A DNA stretch of 64,000 nt, taken from the NCBI RefSeq assembly GCF_048544455.1, contig NC_133536.1:27964152-28028151 (forward strand), written 5' to 3'. How positions within the stretch are numbered: position 1 is the stretch's first letter; every line of letters begins with the position of its first letter. This stretch comes from Silene latifolia. Its lineage: Eukaryota > Streptophyta > Magnoliopsida > Caryophyllales > Caryophyllaceae. The translations under genes were made by a program, and so were the position numbers. Of the stretch, positions 39,956 to 52,669 are shown in pieces. Below the pieces are notes generated by a model. It was not told the origin of the DNA and made no database searches. It was given only the letters and a program-made list of their open reading frames with translations.

Positions 39956-42900
39956 TCACGGTCTTCTCAAGAATCATCTTAATTTCACGGTTTGAGATTT
40001 CGGCTTGGCCGTTTGCTTGTGGGTGGTAGGCAAGACTACGCCTATGTTGCACCCCATGTTTCCTTAGAAGAGCATCAAGAGTTCTTTCCCGAAAATGATT
40101 CCCACGATCACTAATCACAATTCTTGGAACACCAAACCTTGGAAATATGATAGTTTCCATGAGTTTTGTCACCGACTTTGCATCACAAGTTTTTGTTGGG
40201 ATAGCTTCAACCCATTTACTCACATAATCCACCGCAACAAGTATGTACTCATATCCATTGGATGATGGAAAAGGACCTTGATAGTCAATTCCCCATACAT
40301 CAAACAACTCCACCTCTAGAATGTAGTTCATTGGCATCTCATGCCTCCTTGAAATATTGCCGCTTCGTTGACACTTATCACACCCTTTGATGTAGGTTGC
40401 CACATCATGGAATAGGGAAGGCCAATAGAAACCGCATTGGAGCACCCTTGCGGCGGTCTTTCTTGAACTACCATGCCCTCCACTTGGCATATCATGGCAA
40501 TGTGAAATTATCGGCTTCACCTCTTCACTTGGAATGCACCTCCGGATTATCCCATCCGCACAAGATTTGTATAAACAAGGCTCATCCCAAAAATATTGCC
40601 TTAGATCATGAAAGAATTTCTTCTTCTTATGTGAGTCATAATCATATGGGATTATCCCGGAGACCAAATAATTCACTATATCCGCATACCACGGCGCTTC
40701 ACCCAAGCTTAGGGACAACAAGTGGTCATCGGGCAAGTGATCATTGATAGGAAGCCCATTGTCAACATTGAGGTTGATGAGCCGGGATAAATGATCGGCC
40801 ACTACATTTTCAACTCCTTTCTTATCCCTAATCTCCATGTCAAACTCTTGGAGAAGTAATATCCACCTAATCAATCGAGGCTTGGACTCCTTCTTGATGA
40901 GCAAGTGTCTCAAGGCAACATGATCGGTGAACACTATAACCTTAGCCCCCACCAAATAGGTCCGGAACTTCTCCATTGCAAATACCACGGCCAAGAGCTC
41001 CTTTTCCGTTGTTGAGTAATTTGTTTGAGCATCATCTAGAGTTTTGCTTGCATAGTGAATTGCATGCACCTTTCCATCCTTCCTTTGGCCTAATACCGCG
41101 CCCAAGGCATGATCGCTCGCATCACACATCAACTCAAACGGCAAGCTCCAATCCGGAGGTTGTATAATAGGAGCACTTGTCAAAGCTTCCTTTAACCTAT
41201 TGAAAGCATCAAGACAACGGTTAGAGAACACGAAAGGAGTATCTTTGGCTAACAACTCGGTCAAGGGTCTCGCAATCTTAGAGAAGTCCTTGATGAAGCG
41301 GCGGTAAAAGCCCGCATGTCCAAGGAAACTTCTCACCCCCTTGACATTGGTGGGGGGTGGGAGACTAGCAATGACTTCAATCTTAGCCTTATCAACTTCT
41401 ATCCCACGATTGGACACTATGTGTCCCAACACAACACCTTCTTGTACCATGAAATGGCACTTCTCCCAATTAAGCACAAGGTTAGACTCTTGACACTTGC
41501 TCAAAACTTTCTCCAAATTCATTAAACAACTTTCAAAACTTTTCCCAACAACCGAGAAATCATCCATGAAAACTTCCATTTCTTGTTCAATGAAATCGGA
41601 GAAAATTGACATCATAGCTCTTTGAAAAGTAGACGGAGCATTACATAGTCCGAATGGCATCCTCCTATATGCATAGGTGCCAAAGGGACAAGTAAAGGTG
41701 GTCTTTTCTTGGTCGCTTGGATGGATGGGGATTTGGAAAAATCCCGAATAGCCATCCAAAAAGCAAAAATAGTTGTGTTGAGCTAATCTTTCTAGCATTT
41801 GATCCATGAACGGTAAAGGAAAGTGATCCTTCCGGGTGGACTTGTTCAACTTCCTATAGTCCACGCACATTCTCCACCCGGTTACCGTCCTTGTAGGAAT
41901 CAATTCATTCTTGTCATTTCGCACTACCGTCATGCCTCCTTTTTTGGGAACTACATGAACCGGGCTTACCCACCTACTATCCGAAATAGGATAGATAATG
42001 CCCGCGTCGAGTAGCTTAAGGACTTCTTTCCTTACAACCTCTTTCATGATGGGATTAAGCCTTCTTTGTGGCTCAATTGAGGATGCATCCTCATTTTCAA
42101 GAAGAATTTTATGAGTACACAAAGAGGGACTAATCCCCTTGAGGTCACCAATAGTGTACCCAAGGACACCCTTGAACCTTTTGAGCAAAGAAATGAGTTT
42201 TGAGGTTTGGGTGTCATCAAGTGCACTATTGATGATGACGGGAAAAGTGGAATTATCTCCTAGAAATTCATACTTCAAAGAAGAAGGAAGAGGTTTAAGT
42301 TCAACCGTAGGAGGAGGCGTGGAACTCTCCTCCTTCTTACCGACTTCCAACACTTCAAATTTGGGAGCTTGTTCATGAATAGGAGCCGAATCCAACATCC
42401 ACACATATGCAAGAGTCTCAATATCTTTGTCATCGACCTCATACCCACTAACAAGACAAGTCTCCAAAGGATCCATGGAGGAAGCTTTCGGGTCATGTTC
42501 CTCCATAGGATTCTCAAGAATGTCAACAATGCAACAAGTGTCACCTAGAGAAAGAGCTTCCATGGACTTGTGGAGTTCAAATTCCACCCTATCCTCACCC
42601 ACTTGCAAAGATAGTTTCCCACTCTTTACGTCGATCATAGCTCCCCCGGTGGCAAGACAAGGTCGCCCCAAAATAATTGGCACATTGTGATCCTCGGGCA
42701 TATCCATAACAAAGAAATCACAAGGTATGACAAGCTTCCCAACTACCAAGGGTACATCTTCAATCACACCAATGGGAAATTTGACCGACCGATCGGCAAG
42801 TTGAAGTGAAACTCTAGTTGGCTTCAAATCTCCCAAATCAAGCCTCTTGAATATTGAAAGTGGCATGAGGCTAACACTAGCCCCCAAATCACATAAAGCT

Positions 42901-45044
42901 CTTTTAATAGCCACGCCTTGGATAGAACAAGGGATAGAGAAACTCCCCGGATCTTCTAGCTTGTTAGGAAGCTTGTTGGTGTGAGTGAGTATAACACTAC
43001 ATTCCTTAGAGAGGTTGATGGTTTGCACCTCTCCATTCTTCTTCTTCAAAGTGACAAGTTCCTTAAGAAACTTGCCATAAGATGGAATTTCGGTAATCAT
43101 GTCAAGGAAAGGAATCGTGACATTCATTCCCTTCAAGATCTCCACAAACTTCTCATACTTCTTTTCAATTCTAGGCTTTGCAAGCCTTTGTGGAAAGGGT
43201 ACCGGTGCTACATACTCCCTTGGTGGGGGGGTACATTCTTTTGCCTTAGTTGCAATAGGCTCATCTTGCTTTGGAGGGTCAACCATCTCCACCTCCTTAG
43301 ACTTCTCCACCATAATCTCATCTTCTTGCACAACTTCAACCGGGTGCTCTTTCAGTACTTCACTTGACACCCTCTTCCTCTTCCACTTAGGAGATTTCTC
43401 AACCTCCTCCAATTGCTTACCACTCCTCAAAAACACCGCATTCATCTCCCTTGGGTTAACCGTATTACCCGGAAACTTCCCCGGATTTTGAGCCAATTGA
43501 CTGAATTGTTGAGAAATTTGGGCCATATGAGTTTCCGTAGCCTTTTGTGATGCCCGTATTTCATCATTCACCCGGCTTTGTGAGGCAATGTGGTTATCAA
43601 GCTTTGAGTCGGATTTTTGATTTGCAATGACCAATTGTTCAAAAGCTTGTTCCCAAGATGGTTTTTGAGGGGTTTGGAAGTTTTGGTTTTGTGGTTGGAA
43701 ATTTTGGGTTTGTTGTTGATTGAAATTTTGCCCCTTGAAACCCCCAAATGGTTGTTGGTTTTGGGTGATGAATTGTTTCCCTTGGAAACCGGGTGGAATT
43801 TGTCTTTGGAATTGAGAGTTTTGATTGAACCTTGGTTGTTGTTGAGGTTGGGAAGTGGTTGGATTTTGAATGTTTTGTGAAGCATAAGACAAGAAAGGGT
43901 GAGTTTCTTTTCCATTGACAAATTGATTGTTGTTATTATTGTTGAACCCTTGTCTTGCACTTGTGGACTCCCAAATCCCATTTACTTGCTCATAGCATTC
44001 CTCACCTAGGGGTGCAATCAAGGGACACCCAATGGGAGTGTTCCCTTGTTCACCACACAACTCGCACGACAAGACTTGCCTCATATCGGAGCCCTTGGGT
44101 TTTGAATTTAGCAAAGCAACTTGTTGGGTGAGTTCATCTAGCATACCCTTGACTTCCACATTCAAAACCGAATTAGAATCCTTGCTCTTGCCTTTCCTCA
44201 TTTGCCTATCACTTCCCCATTCCATAGTTCTTGAGGCCATCTCCTCAATTAGTTCCTTCGCCGCTTTATGCCCCAAAATGTCTAAGGCACCTTTCCCCGA
44301 TCCCGCATCCAATGAAAGCCTTAGGTCTTGAGTCAACCCTTTGTAAAAATTGTTCACTAGCTCGGCCTCGGAGATGCCATGGTGAGGGCACAACCGTTGG
44401 AGCTTCTTATACCGTTCCCATGCCTCATATAAGGTCTCATCGTCTTCTTGAGTAAAGCTTTGTAGTTCACTCTTCACTTTCGCCGTTCTTGAGGGTGGGA
44501 AATATTTGTTCAAAAATGCCGATGCCAACTCATCCCATGTCTTGAAGGAATCCGGGTCACAATTCTTCAACCAATCCTTGGCCGAACCCCTAAGAGAACG
44601 GGGGAACAACCTAAGGCGAACCGCGTCATCGGAAACCCCATTTGATTTGTACATATCACAATTTTCAAGGAAATCATTTAGATGATCATTTGGGTTCTCC
44701 AAGGGACCTCCTCCAAATTGGTTGTCTTGAACAAGGTTGAGCAAGGCATTTTTAATCTCAAAGTTATTAGCTTGAATTCGTGGCCTTTGGATGCTTGGAT
44801 TGACTATGTGCTTAGGAGCCATAGTGTCTCTTATCGGAACCGGATCACCCATGGTGTTAGGCTCTTCTTCTAAAACCCCAAAAGGATTTTCAAACACTTC
44901 GGTAGCTTCTTGGTGATTAACTTCTTCAATCGGTGGAATATCAAGTAAACCCCTTCTTCTTAATGAATTAAGTCTTCTTGCCGTGGCTTCAATTTCGCGG
45001 TCAAGTTGATATATCGGTTGACCTCGTCTTCGTCGCCTACTCAT
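39879..45044 (-). CDS. Gypsy-2 gag-pol polyprotein
   Basis: A 1721-codon frame from ATG 45044. Gag core is at about residues 85-270 ([52 protein letters not shown]). A degenerate knuckle ([15 protein letters not shown]) follows near 330, with a Gln/Asn-rich stretch at about 370-470. The protease motif is [11 protein letters not shown] near 717, with Leu replacing Thr as is usual in Athila. RT starts near 1020 ([10 protein letters not shown]); its active site is FMDDFSVV near 1158. RNase H follows ([13 protein letters not shown] near 1305), then the integrase zinc region ([11 protein letters not shown]...CDKCQ, about 1515-1555). The catalytic DDE residues ([21 protein letters not shown]) are all present. 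The only visible lesion is the frameshift near its 3' end. Confidence 0.95.
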   Translation of the reverse strand: MSRRRRRGQPIYQLDREIEATARRLNSLRRRGLLDIPPIEEVNHQEATEVFENPFGVLEEEPNTMGDPVPIRDTMAPKHIVNPSIQRPRIQANNFEIKNALLNLVQDNQFGGGPLENPNDHLNDFLENCDMYKSNGVSDDAVRLRLFPRSLRGSAKDWLKNCDPDSFKTWDELASAFLNKYFPPSRTAKVKSELQSFTQEDDETLYEAWERYKKLQRLCPHHGISEAELVNNFYKGLTQDLRLSLDAGSGKGALDILGHKAAKELIEEMASRTMEWGSDRQMRKGKSKDSNSVLNVEVKGMLDELTQQVALLNSKPKGSDMRQVLSCELCGEQGNTPIGCPLIAPLGEECYEQVNGIWESTSARQGFNNNNNNQFVNGKETHPFLSYASQNIQNPTTSQPQQQPRFNQNSQFQRQIPPGFQGKQFITQNQQPFGGFKGQNFNQQQTQNFQPQNQNFQTPQKPSWEQAFEQLVIANQKSDSKLDNHIASQSRVNDEIRASQKATETHMAQISQQFSQLAQNPGKFPGNTVNPREMNAVFLRSGKQLEEVEKSPKWKRKRVSSEVLKEHPVEVVQEDEIMVEKSKEVEMVDPPKQDEPIATKAKECTPPPREYVAPVPFPQRLAKPRIEKKYEKFVEILKGMNVTIPFLDMITEIPSYGKFLKELVTLKKKNGEVQTINLSKECSVILTHTNKLPNKLEDPGSFSIPCSIQGVAIKRALCDLGASVSLMPLSIFKRLDLGDLKPTRVSLQLADRSVKFPIGVIEDVPLVVGKLVIPCDFFVMDMPEDHNVPIILGRPCLATGGAMIDVKSGKLSLQVGEDRVEFELHKSMEALSLGDTCCIVDILENPMEEHDPKASSMDPLETCLVSGYEVDDKDIETLAYVWMLDSAPIHEQAPKFEVLEVGKKEESSTPPPTVELKPLPSSLKYEFLGDNSTFPVIINSALDDTQTSKLISLLKRFKGVLGYTIGDLKGISPSLCTHKILLENEDASSIEPQRRLNPIMKEVVRKEVLKLLDAGIIYPISDSRWVSPVHVVPKKGGMTVVRNDKNELIPTRTVTGWRMCVDYRKLNKSTRKDHFPLPFMDQMLERLAQHNYFCFLDGYSGFFQIPIHPSDQEKTTFTCPFGTYAYRRMPFGLCNAPSTFQRAMMSIFSDFIEQEMEVFMDDFSVVGKSFESCLMNLEKVLSKCQESNLVLNWEKCHFMVQEGVVLGHIVSNRGIEVDKAKIEVIASLPPPTNVKGVRSFLGHAGFYRRFIKDFSKIARPLTELLAKDTPFVFSNRCLDAFNRLKEALTSAPIIQPPDWSLPFELMCDASDHALGAVLGQRKDGKVHAIHYASKTLDDAQTNYSTTEKELLAVVFAMEKFRTYLVGAKVIVFTDHVALRHLLIKKESKPRLIRWILLLQEFDMEIRDKKGVENVVADHLSRLINLNVDNGLPINDHLPDDHLLSLSLGEAPWYADIVNYLVSGIIPYDYDSHKKKKFFHDLRQYFWDEPCLYKSCADGIIRRCIPSEEVKPIISHCHDMPSGGHGSSRKTAARVLQCGFYWPSLFHDVATYIKGCDKCQRSGNISRRHEMPMNYILEVELFDVWGIDYQGPFPSSNGYEYILVAVDYVSKWVEAIPTKTCDAKSVTKLMETIIFPRFGVPRIVISDRGNHFRERTLDALLRKHGVQHRRSLAYHPQANGQAEISNREIKMILEKTVTGQGRIGQPSSTMHYGLTGPLSKHR

Positions 45045-45130
45045 GCAAAAGACCTAAGCACTTGAAAGAAAAGATTAGTAACAAAGGACTTAGTCTAAAC
45101 TAGAACAAAAACGATTAATATCAAGCCGTA

Positions 45131-45150
45131 CTCCCCGGCAACGGCGCCAA
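45131..45150 (-). promoter_or_regulatory. Gypsy-2 primer-binding site
   Basis: On the minus strand TTGGCGCCGTTGCCGGGGAG, 5 nt inside the 5' LTR end. The TGGCGCC-GTTGCCGGGGA form is typical of Athila/Tat elements. Confidence 0.85.
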
Positions 45151-45155
45151 AAACT

Positions 45156-48100
45156 TGATGGTCTCAAGTTAAACCTCGCAAGTGCACGATTTTATCGTTG
45201 TACACTTAAAAGGGTCGATCCCACAAGGAGTAGGTGGAGTACTAATCGTTCTAATTCACCGGTTTAGCTAAGTCGATAAATAACAAAGTGGGTAGTAACA
45301 AACTAGCGCTAAACTATCAAATTTAAAGACAAACAACAAGATAAGGTAAGAACAAGCTAAAGATAGAGGATAACACTACTACAATAAAAGGCTTAGAGAA
45401 CTGTTGAAATGAGCTTTAGAGAACGCCTTAGAGGCGTTCTCCAACTCACCGTTCTCTAAAGCTTAGAGAACTCTTAGAAGAGGCGTTTTCTATTCACAAT
45501 CATAGAGAACGGTTAAAATAGACTTTAGAGAACACCTGATAAGCGTTCTATTTTCCTAGGAAAAGAGAACGGTTGGGTAAGCAACAGTTCTCTATCCCTC
45601 TTGGTTTTTTAAAAAAAAATATTAATGATATTTGGATAAAATTAATATATTTAATTATTCTCATTAAAATCAAGTACCGATACCAATACACTTGTTTCAC
45701 AACCAGAGCTCAAACAGCCAGCAAATTTGACTAAGTCCTTTTACACAACTTCAAAAAAAATATAGCATTACATGCACACATAATCTCATCTTTAATCCAT
45801 GTTGTAACTTCAACCGCACATCTTGCAGCAACGTCAATTGATCCACTTTGAAGAGAGGAATAAAAGGATGAAATGTGTCAAGTGATAACCTGTCACTAAT
45901 AACAAGAACAACCATACGTAAGATATGAGTAGTAGAAAGGAGAATTAAAAGAGGTGGTGAGTACGATAAAGATGTAAGTATAAAAAGTTCTAAAAAGTAA
46001 AAAAAACTGGAGAATAGACAAGGAGGTCCAACTCAGCAATACTCACATGAAGCCGAACACGGGGAAAAAATTTCAAGCAAAGCTCTCAACATTTATAATT
46101 AGTCTTAATAGATCAACACCAAGTAGCAAGACTAGCACTGAATTAGTAGAGTATAGAAACGACATAATGTAAAAACAGACCTTGAGAGAACATCGCTGTG
46201 TATCCAGTTCCTCTCCACAAGGGTATAACGAAATATTGACTGCAGGAAATGTAAAGAAAATAAGGCGGAAATTGCAACTCCTAGAAAGTAGTCAGCTTGA
46301 ATTCTTGAAAAACAGTATAAGAAAATACCATTCAGCTGCTCTTTGCTCAAATAACCGATATAACTTCGCTTGCATGGTGGCACCAATATGACCTCTTCCC
46401 AAGTGATACTGATAATCAAGAAAAACCTTGTTAGGTTCCAATCACAACAACATGAACTCGGGGCAAGGAAGGAATCTGATTCTCAGTAGGATTGAAGGAA
46501 GTAGAAAAATAGAACTATAAATGAATATGCCTATTATAAAGCCCCACACACACAAGGAATAATTGTTATAACTTGGTTCACAGTCAGGCAAGTCTTAGGA
46601 ATAGACAACATAGTGACATACAAATTTTTACTTCTTTAATCTCAGTGATATCAAAGATGAAAGATGTTACCGCACAAAAGAGTTGAATAAAGAGAATGAC
46701 CAAAATCAAAAGCATTCAACCAGATGAGTGACTGAGAACAATATAAAACAACCTTGGGGTAAGCTACATGCCTCAATTATACCAATGTAGAAATCCCGAT
46801 AAGATCACAGTCAATCTGAAAAAAAAAAAAAAAACAAAAGGCAATCAATAATCACAAGGAGAAGGTTGAGTACATTGAATCTCATCGCCTCATGAAGACT
46901 AGGCTACCATAAGAGATGCTAGATAAATCGAACATTCAAGGAAACATTAATTTAAAAGTCAAAGTGGAACAACAATGAGCACATTGCAGGCTCGAATCAC
47001 CTACGGGCTAATCCTTGTATTCTATTGAACTTAAGATTCAACTTACAAAAAAAAAAAAAAAAAAAACAGAGAAAGAAACAAAAAAGGAGAAATGTAAACT
47101 CCTCACATATCTCTTCGAACACAAAGATAAAATGAGGATAATTCTTAACAAACTTACACCATCGTCCAGGTGAGATTCAAATAATAACACAATTAGATCA
47201 CTAAATTCATTATTAAACACACAGTTAACAAGAGAGAAACACTAATGAAAAGAGAAAAGTTTGAATTTAGGGGACATACATCATCTCAGGCAGAAGTAAG
47301 TTCTCCAGGGGACTTGGTCATAGCCCTCTGAAAATCCATGATCGAGTTACAGCCAAGTGACTACAATATATGGCTTAGATAACATTATGCTTAATCAAAG
47401 AAAAATGAAAAACATAATAACTAGGCTTATGTACAGACATCCAGGGACTATACTTCTTCAGTTATTCTATTACATCAACAAGAACAACCAAAACCAGAAG
47501 ATAACATTCTATTACATCAAAATAACAAACAGATTTAGGGTTATACCTCTTCTCCTTTTTGTTATAAGCCCAGTTCTCCTAATATTCCAACACACTGATG
47601 CATAAAATTCCAAAGCATTGCCTCCGTTAAATATCTTACTCGTGCAAATACTCAACCTCATTTAAGACCGTCCTAAACTTATCCGACTCATTTTCACCTA
47701 CATGATTTGTGTTACACATTTACCCTTCATAAGCAACATTTAATTATAAAAATAAAACTTATTTGCAAATTGAGTTACTGACAGCAATGTATTTGGAATG
47801 AAGGTTTCTCCAAACAACTTCATCTTCTTCTTCTCGTCCTCTTTCCTGATTATTAACATTAACATTATTTCGATTAGAATCAGCGGAAATTCCAGGTTTT
47901 GAATTGTTTTACTCAAATGAACGAACATCAAAGCACAAGTTTTAGTTTCCGCCTTTATCAAAATCGACCTGATTTCAATGTTTTGTTCAAAATCTAAGTC
48001 TAGAACACTAAAATTAACAGTTTGGAACATCTTAAGCACTTAATTAAACAATAGATCATCAAAACATCGATTATATACAAAATCCCCAATTCAATTAGAA

Positions 48101-50546
48101 ACCCTAATTTACAAACAATTAACTCTACTCGAAATTTTTGTGTAAAAGTTAGCCTAAAATTAAGTAACAATCTAAGTCAACAAACAGTAATTAATTTTGA
48201 AAAAGATAAATCACATTCAAAAGCAAGTAATAATTTCACTATTCTAAGAGAGGAAAAATGTGAACTTACGGATGGCGGTGTAAACTTGTTTACTGATGTG
48301 TGAGCCTTATTGGGCGGTGATGGCGATCGGCGGTGGTGGTGGGGGTGGCGGTTGGCAGTGGACGGATGCGATTGAATTTGATAAAGGGGAATTGAATAAA
48401 GGGAGAAGGAAGGAGAAAGGAGGAATGGTACGAGGGGAATTAGAAAGACGTGTTTGAAGATAATGTGGCCACGGGATTTCTGGGTTTTACATTTTCTTTT
48501 TTTAATTTATTATTTTAATATTTTAATGATAAGTTTAGATAACTGTGAATACAAGGAGCGTTCTCTATTCTTTGTCTCACATAACGCTTAGTTCAGAAAA
48601 GCGTTCTCTTTACTGCTAGAGAACGGTTATTTAACTTAACCGTTCTCTATTATGTGTTACTTATTCTTATTTTTGTAGTAGTGTAAATCAAATAAAGAGA
48701 AGGACTAGAACTCGGTCCGACCATGAACATGAGTAATTCCACATACTAATCGTCTCGGCTAATCAAAAGGGGTAGAAAGGTAAGGGGGAGATGGCTCTAA
48801 TTCGCCTAGAACCTCCCTTCCGGTCTCGCACTAGGACACTAGCTACTCCGACTAACCCCCCTCCCGGGTTCGAAAGTCGGTATCCCTAACTCAAAACCCG
48901 ACAACCCCAAGAACATGCATTTTCCCAAGGAGGTCAAGTGAATGGTCAAGGTCATTAAGCCCTCATCAAATTCCGGGTCATCCCACTCCCCCTTCCGGAG
49001 GTCGATTTCAAACACTAGCCTAGAGGCACCCTCCCTCGGTTCTCCCTTCCGGTCTCAACCTTAGTTGGTGACAAGGGTCGGTCCCAAAATACTCGACTAA
49101 CAACCTAACCAACTTCCGTTGGTGGACAAGGGTCAAAAGCCGACACTACCCGGAAACCAAACCTTAAGCATGAAAATTCCCCAAGACTACCCTAACCAAT
49201 TTTCCCCACAAATTAGCCTTAGTGACAATTAATTAGTGAAATTACCCATATCGGGTCAAACCGAGTCCTAGAAGGAGACTACTCACTAATCATGGTTCTA
49301 ATTGCAAAATAAACAATAAAGATGGAAACTTTGGTCACAAACATGGTGAGGGGATGAATCTTACTACTAAGCATGCAACAAATCAACAATAACTAAGAGA
49401 AGAAGAGATTAATTCCAATAACAAGGTTAACTATTCTAAAAGGCACAATCTTTAATCAAATCAACCCAAAGATTAAGTCTTTGAGGACAACTATCCAAGG
49501 ATGAACAAAAGAAAGAGAATCAAAGGAAAGATGAACAATAAAAAGATGAACAATGATGAAAATAAGAACAACAAACAAACAACAACAACAATTTTAACAT
49601 AAACAATCAAACAAACAAGAAGGAAGAACAAAATGTAAACAAATGGAAATAGGGAAAGAATTAATACCAACAAAATAGTGAAAGAGAAATTTGGATAGAA
49701 ATAATAAAGAAGGAAATCCTTCAATCTTCTTACAAACCCAAATTCAATCACTAATTGATTGAAGAACTTCTCTAATTAAGGAAAGATTAACAAAGAAATT
49801 AACAAAGTTTTAAGCTTGAAAGGGTAAATATTCTGGATCTAGGGTTGTGTGTCAAAAAGGGTTTAAGAGGGGGTATTTATAGGCTTTTACAAGATTAGGA
49901 AGAAAAGAGGAAGAAAGGAAGGAAAAGCCCAAAATCTCGCTGCTGCTGCGTTTTGCCGGTGGACCGGCTGCCGGTGGTCCAACCGGCAAAACCGTGCAAT
50001 GAATTAAAATATCTGGCATCCGTGTTTTGCCGGTGGGCCGGCTGCCGGCCTGCCGGCAAAACACACTCTTCAGGACTTCTTCTTCTTCTCTATGGTGCGT
50101 AATGCCGGTTGACCGCCGCCGGCAGCTCCTACCTCCTAGCGGCGAGGTCAAGCTTGTTTTTCACCAATTTCTTCAATTAATTCCCATTCTTTGTGCTTTA
50201 CCGGTGGGCGGTTGCTTGCCCGCCGCAAAAAGCACTTTCTTCACTTTTCTTCAAATTCCCGAGTAATTCCTGGGGATGTGTTTTGCCGGTGGCTAGGCTG
50301 GGCAGTCACGGCTCTCGCAAAAACACACTCCTCTTCATTTCTTCACCTCTTCTTCATGTAAAGGCAATGGGGTGCCTTTCTTGCCCCAATTCCTCCATAC
50401 TTGGGCCGTTTCCTGCAAAAGGATGCACAAAGTGACAAGTACGGGCATTGGGCACAAAACGCAAGGAAAAACACCCGAAACCGACTCGATATGAGTCGGT
50501 ATGCATAAAAGAAGGAGGGAATTAGAAGTAAATTAATCGTATATCA
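45156..50546 (-). repeat. Gypsy-2 5' LTR, split by CACTA-3
   Basis: The LTR runs 45156-45373, is interrupted by CACTA-3 (45374-48683), and resumes after the TAA duplication to 50546. Removing the insert and one TAA leaves 2078 bp, matching 31608-33686. Minus-strand TATAAATA lies at 49874-49881. The GC-hairpin stretch (49945-50330) differs from the other LTR far more than the rest. Confidence 0.95.
45374..48683. mobile_element. CACTA-3: non-autonomous CACTA element
   Basis: 3310 bp with termini CACTACTACAATAAAAGG and, in reverse, CACTACTACAAAAATAAG. The 3-bp duplication is TAA (45371-45373 and 48684-48686). The intact LTR at 31.8 kb confirms the empty-site sequence. Subterminal repeats contain TTAGAGAACGGTT / AACCGTTCTCTA (45395-45600 and 48540-48655). 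The interior has no transposase similarity. It is AT-rich, with a C-rich leader on the minus strand near 48300-48440 like those of the other CACTA elements. Short frames inside have no recognised domains, and it may hold exons I cannot identify. Confidence 0.92.
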
Positions 50547-50564
50547 AGCTTCTAGTATCTTTTT

Positions 50565-50580
50565 CCCACAGACGGCGCCA
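50565..50580 (-). promoter_or_regulatory. Gypsy-1 primer-binding site
   Basis: On the minus strand TGGCGCCGTCTGTGGG, 2 nt inside the 5' LTR end. It lies beyond the Gypsy-2 insertion and so fixes Gypsy-1's orientation as minus. Confidence 0.85.
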
Positions 50581-50582
50581 AT

Positions 50583-51158
50583 TGTTCCGGGTGTAATTCC
50601 GAAGCAAGTATTGTTACCACTCGTGGCTTGTAGAATGATGTCTTTGACTGAATCCTCCTTTTGGCTTCTCCTGAAACAATGAACAAACTAAGGGCTCGGC
50701 TTTGGCCGAGCGTACTCACTCCGACGCCCAAGTCAGTGAACTTAAAGAGATAAGTTATGTGTTACTTGGCTAAGTATATATTGTAGAGAGATAAGGAAGA
50801 TATTACCAGATTATAGGGTATTTAGGTTATGATTTTGGGATCCTTTCCTCAATGAGGGTTGAGGAGTATTTATAGACTTTCACCTTTTGTCACGTAGTGG
50901 CCAAGTGGCCAAGTGGCTAGCAGGTGGAAAGACCATTCTGCCCTCGGCCGAGGGACCCGTGGCAGGCCGGCCGAGGGGTCTTGGATATGAGTACGCGAAT
51001 ATGTGCCCCGGCTGGCTAGTTGTCCCAGTAGAGACCCAGTGACAGCCGAGACAGTCAAGCGCTTCGGCTAGGCTGTCCAAGTCGTTGACTTGCTGTGGAT
51101 ATCTTTGACCTTGCTCAATATGTTGACTCGGTCAGCGGGTGCAGAATATGCCCCATCA
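50583..51158 (-). repeat. Gypsy-1 5' LTR
   Basis: 576 bp, matching 18467-19042. Minus-strand TATAAATA at 50867-50874. Single-base differences are few, except in the patch 51029-51075, where the GC-rich palindromic text is rearranged relative to the other LTR. Confidence 0.93.
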
Positions 51159-51162
51159 GCTT

Positions 51163-51616
51163 AAAAATGAATACTAATATTAATTTGTAGTATACCAATT
51201 GAATTAATATGTACAAATTATTGGTTAGTTAGTGTTGATGGAATTAGATGTTGGTGATGTATATGGTTATGTGAAATTGGTTAGTTGTAGGTGATTGAAA
51301 ATGATTATGAAAATTAATTTTAATGTTAATTTGTTAATCTTATACCTCCTTATGATGTTGGGTTTTTTTTATACCTAGATTAGTTTTGAAGTGATGAAAC
51401 TTATTATATCTCCTTATTAAAGTGATGGAACTTTCTTATGCGTAGATGAAATTGGGGATTTTTTTTTGTTTTCACTAATCATTAGTATTGATTTTGAAAA
51501 TGAATACTAATGTGAATTTGTAGTATACCAATTTAATTTATATGTACAAATTGGTTAGTTGGCGTTGATGGAATTAGATGTTGGTAATGCATATGATTAG
51601 ATGAAATTGGTTAGTT
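51163..51616. repeat. Duplicated intron-like segment in CACTA-1
   Basis: About 120 bp at 51163-51288 recurs at 51496-51616, sharing TTTGTAGTATACCAATT and GATGGAATTAGATGTTGGT. The text around 51418-51470 also resembles the left flank of Gypsy-1 at 18361-18466 (GTGATRGAACTTTMTTATGC). AT-rich and non-coding, probably intron of the CACTA-1 gene. Confidence 0.65.
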
Positions 51617-52070
51617 TATTAAAGTGTAGTTATTTAAGTTAAATTTGTGCTACTTATACTTGTAGTGATTAATTGATAATGTTGGAAATTTGATGTTGTG
51701 ATGTTATGAAAGTGATTATACTTTCTAATACCTAAATTAGTTTAATTGATGTTTGATTTACATAGATAAATTATGTTTGATTGTCTTAAGTAGTTAGCTA
51801 GTTTACTTTATTATAATTATAAGTTATCTTTCTTATTCCTAATGAGTTCATTTATGTGTTTTTTTATCCTAAGTAAGTTTTATTTATCTTTTTATATAGA
51901 TTTATAATGAATAGGGCGGAAGTATTGAAAGATAATGGATGTATGAAAGGGTGGATGATAGGAAAATGATTAAGTATAAATTACTTATTCAAACAAATCT
52001 ATATATCTTTTTCTCCTAACTTTGTTATTACTTTCTTAGTATTTATCAATGATTGTTTTTTTTTTTTTCA

Positions 52071-52669
52071 AAAGGCGGCGAAGGCTAAGGAGAGCAAGAT
52101 CCCTAATGCAGGTGAGCTCTTTGTTGATAGTTATAAGAAAGTAATTGATGGCAAGGATGTATGGAGTCATCCAAAAGCAAAAAGAAATATGTAAGTATCA
52201 CTATTATCAGATACTTGAATTTTATTCAAATATTAGCTATATTTATTGTTATTATTAATAACTTGTTCTTTTTTGGATAACGTAGGAAGATTGTGGAATA
52301 CGGGAACGTGACCTTGAAGAAAAAGGACTAACGATAGATCCTAATAAAATTTGGTTCGAATTCAATAAGGGATTCCAAAAGGGTGAAGTTTTTGGTTTTG
52401 GAACCGCCGCAATAATGTATTACACTCAAACCTCATCATCAAGTAGAGGTAAGTCTTCCATTTCCCAAGCCTATATTCCCGGTGTTTTAACTCAAACAAA
52501 CGAGGCACGTGAAAGAGAAGCCGAGAAATTTAGGAAGTTTCGGGAGGAAGTACATCAAAGAGAAGAACAAGCTCGCATAAGGGAAGAAACGATCATGAAA
52601 ACCCAAGAAGATAATTCCGGCGGAGGTGGGATTGGGGGAGTCGGTGTAGCTTTTCAAGTCAATTAACTT
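52071..52669 (+). pseudogene. CACTA-1 TNPA-like gene, 3' exons
   Basis: Two exons are recognisable. The first follows an acceptor at about 52074 and reads AKESKIPNAGELFVDSYKKV up to a GTAAGT donor near 52192. The second follows ACGTAG at about 52287 and runs open to TAA 52667-52669. It contains WFEFNKGFQKGEVFGFGT, then Ser-rich text and a Glu/Arg coiled segment (EREAEKFRKFREEVHQREEQ). This matches the C-terminal half of plant En/Spm second proteins (Transposase_24/TNPA-like), which bind subterminal repeats. The N-terminal half and TNP2 are absent, having been lost before or during insertion of Gypsy-1. Confidence 0.7.

Larger units (their letters stand above)
31608..50546 (-). mobile_element. 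Gypsy-2: Athila-like Ty3/Gypsy retrotransposon
   Basis: A minus-oriented element with perfect 5-bp duplication AGCTT (31603-31607 and 50547-50551). LTRs are 2079 bp (31608-33686) and 2078 bp (45156-50546 after removing CACTA-3). A primer-binding site TTGGCGCCGTTGCCGGGGAG (45131-45150) begins 5 nt from the 5' LTR. Gag-pol (45044-39879) has a DLGA protease and FMDD RT, followed by an Athila-type third ORF (38398-36668) and a long 3' UTR. These are Athila features. Without CACTA-3 it is about 15.6 kb. It sits in the leader of Gypsy-1, between primer-binding site and gag. Confidence 0.95.
18467..51158 (-). mobile_element. Gypsy-1: Tat/Retand-like Ty3/Gypsy retrotransposon, interrupted
   Basis: A minus-oriented Gypsy element. 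The 576-bp LTRs are at 18467-19042 (3') and 50583-51158 (5'). A primer-binding site follows the 5' LTR on the minus strand (TGGCGCCGTCTGTGGG). The order on the minus strand is gag (31535-30138), knuckle and protease (30163-28983), RT, two RNase H domains, integrase (to 23280), a 3' tandem repeat, and an antisense spliced ORF (19717-22261, plus). Dual RNase H and an antisense ORF before the 3' LTR point to the Tat lineage (Ogre/Retand/Grande). Gypsy-2 is inserted in its leader and a solo LTR in its RT. Flanks GCATG and GCTTA do not match, so no target duplication is visible. It is dead by several independent lesions. Confidence 0.92.
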
